This document shows positions 1 to 9,362 of a stretch of 12,608 nucleotides of DNA, in pieces (position 1 is the first letter of the stretch; each line of letters starts with the position of its first letter). Below the pieces are notes generated by a model. The model was not told where the DNA came from. It was given only the letters and a program-made list of their open reading frames with translations, and ran no database searches. This stretch comes from UBA7657 sp049653045 (GTDB lineage: Bacteria; Pseudomonadota; Alphaproteobacteria; Micavibrionales; Micavibrionaceae). The DNA lies in NCBI GenBank assembly GCA_049653045.1, contig JBASFN010000009.1:1-12608 (forward strand). Reading direction: 5' to 3'. Made by a program: the position numbers and the translations under genes.

Positions 1-599
1 ATGGCCTTATCAATGATGCCCAGTTTTTCGAGTGGCTGGAGCAGAATGGGGAAAAGGTTTGCGCGCTGGATGAGGACGCATTGTCCTATGCGGTGGAAAC
101 CAGTGTCTGGGCAAAAACCCGGATTGTTCAGTCCGATGAACGCGAGAAGGGTGATCGAGCCTTGCTCAATCTTGGTCATACATTTGGTCACGCGCTGGAG
201 GCAGCGGCAAAATATGACGGACGATTGTTGCACGGGGAGGCGGTTGCCATCGGGATTTGCATGGCGTTCGATTTGTCGTCGCGTATGGGGCTGTGCCCCA
301 GGCCCACATTCGATAGGGTGGAGCGTCACTTTCAGGAAATTGGCCTGCCGACGCGGGCATCCTTTATCCAGCCGGAATTGAATATCAGCGTGGACAAGCT
401 GGTTGAAATTATGGGGCATGATAAAAAAGTTTCCGATGGAAAGATAAAATATATTCTTGTGCGGGAGATCGGCGAGGCTTTCATCAGTGGGGATGTTCCC
501 GAGCAACTTGTCCGTGATGTATTGAGGGATTCTCTCGGGAGCGACAGGGCGGGAATAAGGGAGAGATGGAAATCGGTATTTTCTTCTCATTCCCAATGA
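1..599 (+). CDS. aroB: 3-dehydroquinate synthase, C-terminal part (5' end outside window)
   Basis: Cytoplasmic NAD- and divalent-metal-dependent enzyme that converts DAHP to 3-dehydroquinate, the second step of the shikimate pathway. The reading frame is open from base 3 to the TGA at 597-599. Its first residues (GLINDAQFFEWLE) match the conserved AroB segment that follows the first metal-ligand glutamate, which would lie just upstream. Two further metal-site motifs are present: GHTFGHALEA at about 174-203, with histidine codons at 177 and 189, and HGEAVAIG from 231. The later part (MGHDKKVSDGKIKYILV) is also typical of the family. About 198 residues are in the window, so roughly half the enzyme is missing only because of the window edge. 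In alphaproteobacteria aroK usually precedes aroB, and a CorC/HlyC gene follows, as here. The TGA overlaps the ribosome binding site of the next gene. Confidence 0.96.
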   Translation, partial: GLINDAQFFEWLEQNGEKVCALDEDALSYAVETSVWAKTRIVQSDEREKGDRALLNLGHTFGHALEAAAKYDGRLLHGEAVAIGICMAFDLSSRMGLCPRPTFDRVERHFQEIGLPTRASFIQPELNISVDKLVEIMGHDKKVSDGKIKYILVREIGEAFISGDVPEQLVRDVLRDSLGSDRAGIRERWKSVFSSHSQ

Positions 600-609
600 G
601 GACAGCATC

Positions 610-1914
610 ATGGCCATAGCAGGATCGGCATCTGAGCCGCTTATGGGGACTTTTGAGTCCATTGTTGCGATTATTATCCTGATTGCATTGTCGGGTTTTT
701 TTGCCGGTTCTGAAACCGCGCTGACGGGCGTTTCGAAGTCGCGGATGCATACGCTGGAAAAAGAGGGCAATAAAAAGGCCGGGTTGGTCAATAAGATTAG
801 GCAACGCAAGGACAGCATGATCGGCGCGTTGATGCTCGGGAATACGGCGGTGCATGTCATGGCGTCGGCGATTGCTGCCGGACTTTTGATTCGGTTGTTC
901 GGTGAGGCAGGGGTTTTGTATGCTTCTTTGGGCATGACCGCATTGGTTTTGATTTTTGGAGAGGTTTTGCCAAAAACTTATGCCCTCCATCATGCGGATA
1001 AAATGGCGATGGCGATTGCGCCCCTTATTCGCTTTCTTATTATTGTTTTTTCCCCTGTTACGGCTCTTATCACCATCACGGTGCGGTTTATTCTTAAGCT
1101 TTTGCGGGCAGATTCTCATAAGGTTAGCAGCGGTCATCATCTTGAAGCTTTGCGCGGTGCGATTGATTTGTACCGTGGCTCTGATGACGAAACAAAAAGG
1201 CAGCGTTTGATGCTGCGATCCATCCTTGATCTGTTTGAGGTGAATGTTTCCGACATTATGATTCATCGTCAAAATGTTTTCATGGTTAATTCCGATCAGC
1301 CGGTGCGTGAGATTGTTGATGAGGTTTTGCGGAGTTCTTGGTCGCGCTTGCCCGTCTGGAAAGACACGCCCGATAATATTATCGGTGTGATACAGGTGAG
1401 GTTGTTGCTGAAGGTTTTGAGCGAAAGTAGCGGTGATGTATCGAAGGTGGATATTCACGCGGCGATGTTGGAGCCTTGGTTTATCCCCGATACGACGAAC
1501 TTGCATGACCAGCTTCAGGCTTTCCGCGAGAGGAAGGAGCATTTTGCTGTTGTCGTTGATGAATATGGTACGTTCATGGGGATTGTGACGCTTGAGGATA
1601 TTCTTGAGGAAATTGTCGGCGAGATTGACGACGAGGTGGATGAAAATGTTTCCGGTGTCCGCCGTGGTAAGGGCGGGACGTTCCTTGTCGAGGGTAGCGT
1701 GACGATTCGTGATCTGAACCGTGAATTTGAATGGGGATTGCCGGATGAGCATTATTCAACCGTTGCGGGGCTTGTTCTTTACGAATCCGAGGCCATTCCC
1801 GAAGAGGGGCAGACCTTCATATTCCACAATTTCCTGTTTGAAGTATTAAAGCGCGAACGTAACAGGATTACGCGTGTTCGGGTTACTCCGCCGAAGCTTG
1901 CGAAGTCAAAATAG
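610..1914 (+). CDS. CorC/HlyC-family membrane protein (DUF21, CBS pair, CorC_HlyC)
   Basis: A 434-residue inner-membrane protein of the hemolysin C/CorC (UPF0053) family, whose members are linked to magnesium or cobalt efflux; the 'hemolysin' name is historical. Domains in order: a DUF21 transmembrane region at about 15-165, with the characteristic SGFFAGSETALTG at 28-40, NTAVHVMAS at 78-86 and GEVLPKTYA at 117-125; two CBS motifs at about 213-270 and 290-340, the second carrying DEYGTFMGIVTLEDILEEI; and a C-terminal CorC_HlyC domain at about 352-428. All parts are intact. The ATG at 610 is supported by AGGA at 599-602, which overlaps the aroB stop, so the two genes are probably cotranscribed and translationally linked. 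The last 32 bases overlap the convergent aldo/keto reductase gene. Substrate specificity cannot be read from the sequence. Confidence 0.93.
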   Translation: MAIAGSASEPLMGTFESIVAIIILIALSGFFAGSETALTGVSKSRMHTLEKEGNKKAGLVNKIRQRKDSMIGALMLGNTAVHVMASAIAAGLLIRLFGEAGVLYASLGMTALVLIFGEVLPKTYALHHADKMAMAIAPLIRFLIIVFSPVTALITITVRFILKLLRADSHKVSSGHHLEALRGAIDLYRGSDDETKRQRLMLRSILDLFEVNVSDIMIHRQNVFMVNSDQPVREIVDEVLRSSWSRLPVWKDTPDNIIGVIQVRLLLKVLSESSGDVSKVDIHAAMLEPWFIPDTTNLHDQLQAFRERKEHFAVVVDEYGTFMGIVTLEDILEEIVGEIDDEVDENVSGVRRGKGGTFLVEGSVTIRDLNREFEWGLPDEHYSTVAGLVLYESEAIPEEGQTFIFHNFLFEVLKRERNRITRVRVTPPKLAKSK

Positions 1915-2668
1915 TCATAACCGCTTCGGCGTTCTGGCTGAGGTGATTGGGATTGATCGTTCCCGTGACGACGCAATCGACCGCCGGATGGGAAAAGGCA
2001 AAATTCATCGCTTCACCGATGTCTGTTTGATGTCCGCTTGAAAGTACCTTTTTAAGAATGATTCCTTTTTCATGCAGCGCGGCATTATCGAGGACAGGTT
2101 TTTCATCCGTGTAATCCGGTGTGTAGGTCGCCATGACGACATCCAGCAGATCAGCCGCCTTGATTCCGCCCGCAACGGTTTTGGTCGATGCGCCGATAGC
2201 TCGAACCAGGCCTGATTTTTTGAAATCTTGCATTCTTCGGATAAGTTTTTCGTCTGAGAGAATTTTAAGGTCGTCGCCATCCGAATGAATCAGCAGTACA
2301 TCGAGATAATCGGTTTGTAGCCGTTTTAATGTTCTTTCAAGGCTGAAGGTGAAATGCTCCGGTGTGAATATATATGTAGACTTGCCGTTTGAGAATTCTT
2401 CGCCGGCTTTGCCGATGATGACCCAATCATGTCGTTTGCCTTGAAGAATCTGTCCCAATCGTTCTTCGCTGCTGCCGTAGGCGGGGGCGGTGTCGAGCGT
2501 ATTGATGCCAAGTTTTTGGGCAAGAGCTAGAAGGCGCGTTAGAGTGTAATCGTCGGGCAGGTCGAATTCTTTCGGGTATTTTACGCCTGTGTTGCGTCCG
2601 AACTTGACCGTGCCGAGGCCAAGCCGGGAAACAAACACGCCGGTTTTTGCTAATTCTCTTTTTTCCAT
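1883..2668 (-). CDS. Short aldo/keto reductase
   Basis: A 261-residue NADPH-type aldo/keto reductase, predicted to be a cytosolic TIM barrel that reduces an aldehyde or ketone. The family tetrad is visible: Asp59 and Tyr64 in LDTAPAYGSSEERLG, Lys87 in VIIGKAG and His128 in LLIHSDG. The opening ELAKTGVFVSRLGLGT is the usual first strand of the family. The protein is short for the family (about 280-330 residues), and its C-terminal cofactor-binding part (VDCVVTGTINPNHLSQNAEA, about 230-249) follows quickly after the barrel. I chose the ATG at 2668 because MEKRELAKTG is the usual N-terminus. An in-frame ATG at 2683 would add five residues and is preceded by a run of C with no Shine-Dalgarno. It overlaps the end of the upstream oxidoreductase gene by 19 bases, implying coupled translation. 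Substrate unknown. Confidence 0.9.
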   Translation of the reverse strand: MEKRELAKTGVFVSRLGLGTVKFGRNTGVKYPKEFDLPDDYTLTRLLALAQKLGINTLDTAPAYGSSEERLGQILQGKRHDWVIIGKAGEEFSNGKSTYIFTPEHFTFSLERTLKRLQTDYLDVLLIHSDGDDLKILSDEKLIRRMQDFKKSGLVRAIGASTKTVAGGIKAADLLDVVMATYTPDYTDEKPVLDNAALHEKGIILKKVLSSGHQTDIGEAMNFAFSHPAVDCVVTGTINPNHLSQNAEAVMTILTSQASAE

Positions 2669-3747
2669 TGGGCTGTGTCCCATGGGGGGGTAGCATACGG
2701 GACTTCGGGGAGGAATGACCAGTCGCTTTGCGTGTGCGAGGGGAAAATATTGTCCTTTGTCAGTTCTTCGATGATTGTATCGGCCATCATCGGGGCGAAG
2801 GTCAATTTTGTCGGCCATGCGTATAGTGTATCGCCGTTATTATGAATGATTGGGGTGTCGGGCATGAATCCCTTGCCCGGTTTGGCTTCCACCCGGTCGA
2901 TGGGCAAGACGGCCCATTCAAAATTATTTTGATCGAGGGCGGGCAGGTATTTTGTCAGTGCATTGCGGATGGCCTTGTAAACTTCCTCTGGGTTTGATTC
3001 TTTTGCCCGTTCGGCTACTTGTCCGCCGAGATACCATGTTAAAATGCCTTCGCTTGTTTTGTGTGTCGTAATTGTTGCAATCGGTTTTTCTGAAGCACCA
3101 ACCAAATGTGCCCACAAGGGAAATGGTGCATTTTTAAGCAAGCCCATCAAAAGGGGGCGGCGCTGCGTTTCCACGCCGGAGACATCGTTGCCGTTTGCGG
3201 CGGTATAAATATATTTTTTTGCCGTTATGCCTTTTCCTGAAGCGCGGATTGAATTTTTGTGAGGCTCCGTTAGGGCGCGTATGGCCGAGGGAATATCAAG
3301 GACAGGTTCGCCCATATCAACGATGGAGCCGTTAAAGCCTGAATCACGGAGAGTGTTCGGCCAGTTTTCCCTTGCGACTTCCCGTCCGAAGAAATTTTTT
3401 GCGCCGATTTTGACGATTTCGCCGATCATGCCTTTTGGGATTAGGAGGTGTTGCGATTCTGCGGCGATTTTGGCTTGTGAAAGATCGATTGAGCCATTGC
3501 CCTTAAGAGCCTCTCGCCAGATGTCCGGCATTGCGGAGATGGCGCGGGCGAGGGGATTGATTTTTCCCCCTAAAACATATTTCAAACCGGAATGGATTAT
3601 TCCCTGTGATGCAATCGTTTGAATGCCGCCGATGGCCTGAGATTCGATGAGCAGGACATCGTAACCAAGCTTTTTAAGCCTGTTCAGCGTCCAGAGACCC
3701 GCAATCCCCGCGCCATAGATAATAATGTCTGCTTTTTTATCGTTCAT
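2650..3747 (-). CDS. FAD-dependent oxidoreductase (DAO-like)
   Basis: A 365-residue flavoprotein of the D-amino-acid oxidase/glycerol-3-phosphate dehydrogenase type. The N-terminal Rossmann fold is clear: the GAGIAG dinucleotide motif at 12-17, and Glu35 at the end of the second strand (VLLIES), which would bind the ribose of FAD. SQGIIHSGLKYVLGG at 47-61 resembles the substrate-side segment that follows the FAD motif in GlpD-like enzymes. No signal peptide or membrane segment is seen, so it is probably cytoplasmic or peripheral. The ATG at 3747 has no convincing Shine-Dalgarno. The stop lies inside the start region of the aldo/keto reductase, so the two form a tight operon and may act in sequence on one substrate; this is inferred from spacing only. 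The reaction cannot be named from sequence. The gene is divergent from the small gene at 3893. Confidence 0.88.
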   Translation of the reverse strand: MNDKKADIIIYGAGIAGLWTLNRLKKLGYDVLLIESQAIGGIQTIASQGIIHSGLKYVLGGKINPLARAISAMPDIWREALKGNGSIDLSQAKIAAESQHLLIPKGMIGEIVKIGAKNFFGREVARENWPNTLRDSGFNGSIVDMGEPVLDIPSAIRALTEPHKNSIRASGKGITAKKYIYTAANGNDVSGVETQRRPLLMGLLKNAPFPLWAHLVGASEKPIATITTHKTSEGILTWYLGGQVAERAKESNPEEVYKAIRNALTKYLPALDQNNFEWAVLPIDRVEAKPGKGFMPDTPIIHNNGDTLYAWPTKLTFAPMMADTIIEELTKDNIFPSHTQSDWSFLPEVPYATPPWDTAQWKKEN

Positions 3748-3814
3748 GGAGGCATTTTAGCAGGGCAATTGGCAATAGTCCGGATTTCCTGTGCATAATC
3801 CCGTGTTATTTTTA

Positions 3815-3844
3815 TTGACAAAAGAAGCATTTTTTATGTATGAA
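3815..3844 (+). promoter_or_regulatory. Candidate sigma-70 promoter for the 73-residue gene
   Basis: A perfect TTGACA at 3815-3820 is followed after 18 bases by TATGAA at 3839-3844. Transcription would start near 3851 and leave about 40 bases of leader before the ATG at 3893. On the opposite strand the overlapping hexamer TTGTCA (3816-3821) stands 18 bases from a weaker TATGCA (3792-3797) and could serve the FAD oxidoreductase gene. If both work, the two divergent promoters share their -35 region. Confidence 0.45.
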
Positions 3845-3892
3845 GCAGGCAAGAAGGTTAATAAAGTAACGAACAGAGAAGAGGTTATAGCC

Positions 3893-4114
3893 ATGAACGA
3901 ATCGACAGCCAATAAAGTAAGAGGCATCATCGGGGCGGGTGTGTTTAGTTCCCTTATGTATTTATTTGCAGATAGCGCGAATAACACAAGTTTTTCTCCC
4001 GACTTTTTGAAGCCGGTTGATGATGAGAGCTATAAAAAAATTGTTTGCGAAAATAATAAAGATTCTGTCGGGCGAAAAGCTCTTGATGCGTATGGGATCG
4101 ACTGTCCGCCTTAA
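3893..4114 (+). CDS. Unrecognised 73-residue small protein, possibly exported or membrane-anchored
   Basis: I do not recognise a family. The ATG at 3893 is chosen because GAAGAGG (3878-3884) sits 8 bases upstream, an excellent Shine-Dalgarno, and because a candidate promoter lies at 3815-3844. The reading frame stays open further upstream (for example an ATG at 3836), but that would start inside the promoter. The protein has a short polar, basic N-terminus (MNESTANKVR), then a hydrophobic stretch at about 11-26 (GIIGAGVFSSLMYLFA) and a polar, charged remainder with two cysteines, Cys52 and Cys71. This would fit a short signal peptide or single anchor with a small periplasmic tail that could form one disulfide; this is inference. 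It ends five bases before the convergent secA stop. The stretch looks more A/T-rich than its neighbours. A chance open frame remains possible. Confidence 0.6.
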   Translation: MNESTANKVRGIIGAGVFSSLMYLFADSANNTSFSPDFLKPVDDESYKKIVCENNKDSVGRKALDAYGIDCPP

Positions 4115-4119
4115 TTTAT

Positions 4120-6849
<2,730 letters not shown>

Positions 6850-6887
6850 CAATTCTCCGGAAGCGACCGTATTTATTCAAGTGTTCT

Positions 6888-6916
6888 GATATAGGCTGCT
6901 GTGAAACCCGCGTCAA
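6888..6916 (-). promoter_or_regulatory. Predicted secA promoter
   Basis: Read on the minus strand: TTGACG (6916-6911), a 17-base spacer, then TATATC (6893-6888). This is five of six and four of six matches to the sigma-70 hexamers with ideal spacing. Transcription would begin near 6881 and leave a leader of about 32 bases before the secA ATG. No SecM-like open frame or other leader peptide is visible in that leader. Confidence 0.6.
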
Positions 6917-6946
6917 TGTTTGAGTTTAAGGGCAGCAAACTAGCAG

Positions 6947-6975
6947 TTGAAAAGCCCATTCCCTTTCGATACTCT
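6947..6975 (+). promoter_or_regulatory. Weak candidate promoter for the PpiC-type gene
   Basis: TTGAAA at 6947-6952 is followed after 17 bases by TACTCT at 6970-6975, in the 186-base gap between the divergent secA and isomerase genes. The -10 match is poor (three of six). A second -10-like CATAAT at 6994-6999 has no matching -35. Some promoter must lie in this gap, but which one is uncertain. Confidence 0.25.
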
Positions 6976-7035
6976 CGCGTGAGAATATGCGGGCATAATG
7001 GCTCCGCAAAACCGTACGAAGGGACTTTTGAGACC

Positions 7036-8070
7036 ATGTTAAATCACAAAAAACTGAATAAAGAATCTGGAAAATCTGAATTGCTCATTCTTGGGGCGAT
7101 GGTACTCCTCGCAGCCGGGGCTTTGGCCTATTTTTACGGTAAGGCCTTGAACAAGGGCGGGGGCGATGCCTCTGAGATTGCTTCATCGGTTGCACAGGAT
7201 GGTAGCGAACAGACGGCCGATGCCGCCGCTGGGCCTGTTATCAAAGATCCGCGTGGCAATCCCGTAGTCGCTAAAATTAAGGGAACGGATATAACACGGA
7301 ACGAGGTGTTTGGTTTTATTCAGGGTCTTCCCCCGCAGGCGCGTCAACAGCCGCTTGAAAAACTCTACCCGCTTGCTCTGGAGCAGGTCATTAACAACAA
7401 GATCATTGCCGATAGAACCAAGGGCGTGAATCTTGATGGTGATGCCGAGGTCAGAAAGCAGCTTGCGCAGGCGAAAGATCAGATCGTTCGCGCTGTTTAT
7501 ATTGAGAATAAGGTAAAGGAACAAATTACCGAAGATCGCTTGAAAGGTCTTTATGATGGTTACGTTAAAACCTTTCCGGAGATTGAGGACGTAAAAGCCC
7601 GTCATATTCTTGTCAAAGAAGAAAGCAAGGCCAAGGAGTTGATTCAGCAGCTTGAGGGCGGTGCGTCCTTTGAAGAGCTTGCCAAGGCGAATTCGACCGA
7701 TGGTACGGCTCAGAATGGTGGCGATCTTGGTTACTTTGCAAAGACGGACATGGTTCCGGCCTTTGGTGAAGCGGCCTTTGCTCTGGAGATTGGTTCTTAC
7801 AGCAAAAAGCCTGTAAAAACCGAATTCGGCTATCACGTCATTAAGTCGGAAGAGAAGCGCAAGCGTCCTCCTGCCGCGTTTGAAGACATCAAGCCGTTCC
7901 TTGAGGCGCAACTCCGCCAGCAGATCCTTGGCGAGACCCTTGAGCAGTGGCGTAAGGAAGCCGAGATCAAGCGTTTTGACATCAATGGCGATGCGGTTAT
8001 TGAACCGGCCTCCGGTGAAGAGGCTAATAAAGCCGCCGCTCCGGCTCCGGCGACGCCCCCGGCGCAATAG
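7036..8070 (+). CDS. Membrane-anchored parvulin-type peptidyl-prolyl isomerase (PpiC/PrsA-like)
   Basis: A 344-residue foldase expected to sit in the inner membrane facing the periplasm, where it would help exported proteins fold by proline isomerisation. One N-terminal hydrophobic segment at about 14-35 (SELLILGAMVLLAAGALAYF) has no clear signal peptidase site, so it probably stays as an anchor. A linker rich in Gly, Ala and Ser follows to about 66, then a SurA/PrsA-like helical region at about 70-180, the parvulin domain at about 186-275 (VKARHILVK with His190, NGGDLGYF at 227-234, FGYHVI with His267), and an Ala/Pro-rich tail. I chose the ATG at 7036 because it follows GAAGGGA (7018-7024) and gives a normal anchor. 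The frame is open back to 6901, but that would include the secA promoter region. It is alone on its transcript, ending at the terminator at 8092. Confidence 0.93.
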   Translation: MLNHKKLNKESGKSELLILGAMVLLAAGALAYFYGKALNKGGGDASEIASSVAQDGSEQTADAAAGPVIKDPRGNPVVAKIKGTDITRNEVFGFIQGLPPQARQQPLEKLYPLALEQVINNKIIADRTKGVNLDGDAEVRKQLAQAKDQIVRAVYIENKVKEQITEDRLKGLYDGYVKTFPEIEDVKARHILVKEESKAKELIQQLEGGASFEELAKANSTDGTAQNGGDLGYFAKTDMVPAFGEAAFALEIGSYSKKPVKTEFGYHVIKSEEKRKRPPAAFEDIKPFLEAQLRQQILGETLEQWRKEAEIKRFDINGDAVIEPASGEEANKAAAPAPATPPAQ

Positions 8071-8091
8071 TTTGTCGTTTTTATAAATTCT

Positions 8092-8125
8092 AAAAAGCCG
8101 CGAGCCTTGGTTTGCGGCTTTTTTT
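8092..8125 (+). terminator. Intrinsic terminator after the PpiC-type gene
   Basis: A perfect 10-base-pair stem, AAAAAGCCGC (8092-8101) with GCGGCTTTTT (8114-8123), encloses a 12-base loop and runs into an unbroken T tract to 8125. It lies 21 bases after the isomerase stop. Because the 5' arm begins with five A, it could also terminate transcription arriving from the other strand. It separates the isomerase from mutT, which then needs its own promoter or read-through; no convincing promoter is visible in the 15 bases left before the mutT ATG. Confidence 0.9.
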
Positions 8126-8140
8126 ATTGTGAGGGGAAAT

Positions 8141-8557
8141 ATGACTTCTACAGGAATAAAAATTGTTCTGGTTGTTGCGGCCGCTTTGATGGATGCTGAT
8201 AACCGCATTTTGATTGCTCGTCGCCCCGAGGGCGCGTCACTGGCGGGGTTATGGGAGTTTCCGGGTGGAAAAATCAACGCGGGTGAAACGCCGGAAATGG
8301 CGCTTGTGCGGGAATTGGAAGAAGAGCTTGGGATCGAGGCCGATCCGGCTTCTTTTACCGCCGCCGGGTTTGCCTCCCACCAATATCCAGATTTTCATCT
8401 GTTGATGCCGCTCTTTATTTGCCGTTCATGGCAGGGTGAGATAGAGGCCAAAGAGCACAGTGCGCTGGAGTGGGTAAAAGTTAAGAACCTTGGCGACTAT
8501 GACATGCCTCCGGCAGACATTCCCTTGATAGCGCAATTGCAGAGAATACTTGGATAA
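8141..8557 (+). CDS. mutT: MutT-type Nudix hydrolase, probable 8-oxo-dGTP diphosphatase
   Basis: A 138-residue cytoplasmic Nudix enzyme that would hydrolyse oxidised nucleotides such as 8-oxo-dGTP to the monophosphate, preventing A:T to C:G transversions. The full Nudix box lies at 43-65 with every position right: Gly43, Glu49, Arg57, Glu58, Glu61, Glu62, Gly64. The preceding ILIARRPEGASLAGLWEFPGG and the late EHSALEWVKVKNLGDYDMPP are typical of MutT rather than of other Nudix groups. The ATG at 8141 is chosen because GAGGGG (8131-8136) lies 4 bases before it. A GTG at 8129 would put that Shine-Dalgarno inside the gene. In many alphaproteobacteria argJ stands between the ppiC-like gene and mutT; it is absent here. 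The methyltransferase follows after 14 bases. Confidence 0.94.
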   Translation: MTSTGIKIVLVVAAALMDADNRILIARRPEGASLAGLWEFPGGKINAGETPEMALVRELEEELGIEADPASFTAAGFASHQYPDFHLLMPLFICRSWQGEIEAKEHSALEWVKVKNLGDYDMPPADIPLIAQLQRILG

Positions 8558-8571
8558 CATATAACTGGATT

Positions 8572-9318
8572 ATGTATCGTTCCGCATATGATCTGAAGGC
8601 TTTTTACAATACCAAGGTGGGGCGCGTGGTGCGCCGGGTGTTGCAGGAGCGTATCCGTGAATTTTGGCCGGACATTCGGGGTCAGCGCGTTTTGGGGTGT
8701 GGCTATTCAACGCCTTACTTGCGTTTGTTCATGGAGGAGGCGGAGCGCGTCATGGGGTTGATGCCCGCCGGGCAGGGGGCGCATCACTGGCCGATCAATC
8801 ATCCCGGCAATGATAAAAATCTGGTCTGTCTTGCGGAGGAAACTGAGATCCCGTTTGAGACCAGTTCGATTGATCGTGTTTTGTTGGTGCATAGCCTCGA
8901 ATTTTCCGGGCATCTTCAGCAAAGCCTCGCGGAAATTTATCGTGTCCTAAAGGCGAATGGGCGGATATTGGTGATTGTGCCCAATCGCGCCGGGTTCTGG
9001 GCGCGGGCGGACTGGTCGCCGTTTGGGCAGGGCACGCCCTATAGTGCGGCTCAGATTACTCTTTATTTGCGGGACAACCAGTTCGTGCATGAACGTACGG
9101 AAGAAGCCCTGTTTATGCCGCCCATAAAATTTGCGCCATTTTTGAAATCTTCAGGTGTGTTTGAAAAAATAGGGCGGAATTACCTGCCTTTTGCTTCTGG
9201 GGTGCATATGGTTGAGGCCAGCAAACAGATATACGCCAAAGCCGATCCCGGAAGAGGGTCGAAAGTTCTGGTGCGGCGCCCCGGATTTATCCCCAAGCCC
9301 GTCCCCGGCGGTATATAA
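8572..9318 (+). CDS. Class I SAM-dependent methyltransferase-like protein
   Basis: A 248-residue soluble protein of an alphaproteobacterial family annotated as class I methyltransferase and often found near gloB or the chorismate mutase-tyrC cluster; its substrate is unknown. The fold can be followed: strand 1 with the glycine motif VLGCGYSTPYL at 40-50, PFETSSIDRVLLVHSLEF at 94-111 as strand 4, and RVLKANGRILVIVPN at 124-138 as strand 5. Oddly, the position after strand 2 that normally holds an acidic residue binding the SAM ribose reads MGLMPAGQG (61-69), with no Asp or Glu. Motif I is also atypical (GCG, not DxGxG). SAM binding is therefore probable from fold, not proven. The ATG at 8572 has only a weak GGAT nearby. 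It starts 14 bases after mutT and is followed by chorismate mutase after 44 bases. Confidence 0.82.
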   Translation: MYRSAYDLKAFYNTKVGRVVRRVLQERIREFWPDIRGQRVLGCGYSTPYLRLFMEEAERVMGLMPAGQGAHHWPINHPGNDKNLVCLAEETEIPFETSSIDRVLLVHSLEFSGHLQQSLAEIYRVLKANGRILVIVPNRAGFWARADWSPFGQGTPYSAAQITLYLRDNQFVHERTEEALFMPPIKFAPFLKSSGVFEKIGRNYLPFASGVHMVEASKQIYAKADPGRGSKVLVRRPGFIPKPVPGGI

Positions 9319-9362
9319 CCCCCGATTTGATTTTCAACGCAATCGCCTGTAGAACATCCTTC

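Noticed and set aside
484..1752. A 422-codon open frame on the minus strand, opposite the CorC/HlyC gene.
   Set aside because: It lies antisense to a well-recognised gene. Its translation is rich in His, Gln, Asn and Arg, has no recognisable motif, and crosses the aroB end. Its length reflects the codon bias of the real gene.
6901..7035. A 45-codon N-terminal extension of the PpiC-type protein, starting at a GTG.
   Set aside because: It would begin inside the secA promoter region, shows no signal peptide character, and lacks a Shine-Dalgarno. The ATG at 7036 gives a standard membrane anchor.
7183..8277. A 364-codon open frame on the minus strand, opposite the PpiC-type gene and the start of mutT.
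   Set aside because: It runs through the terminator and two real genes, shows no family motif, and has the low-complexity Arg/Leu/Phe look of an antisense shadow.
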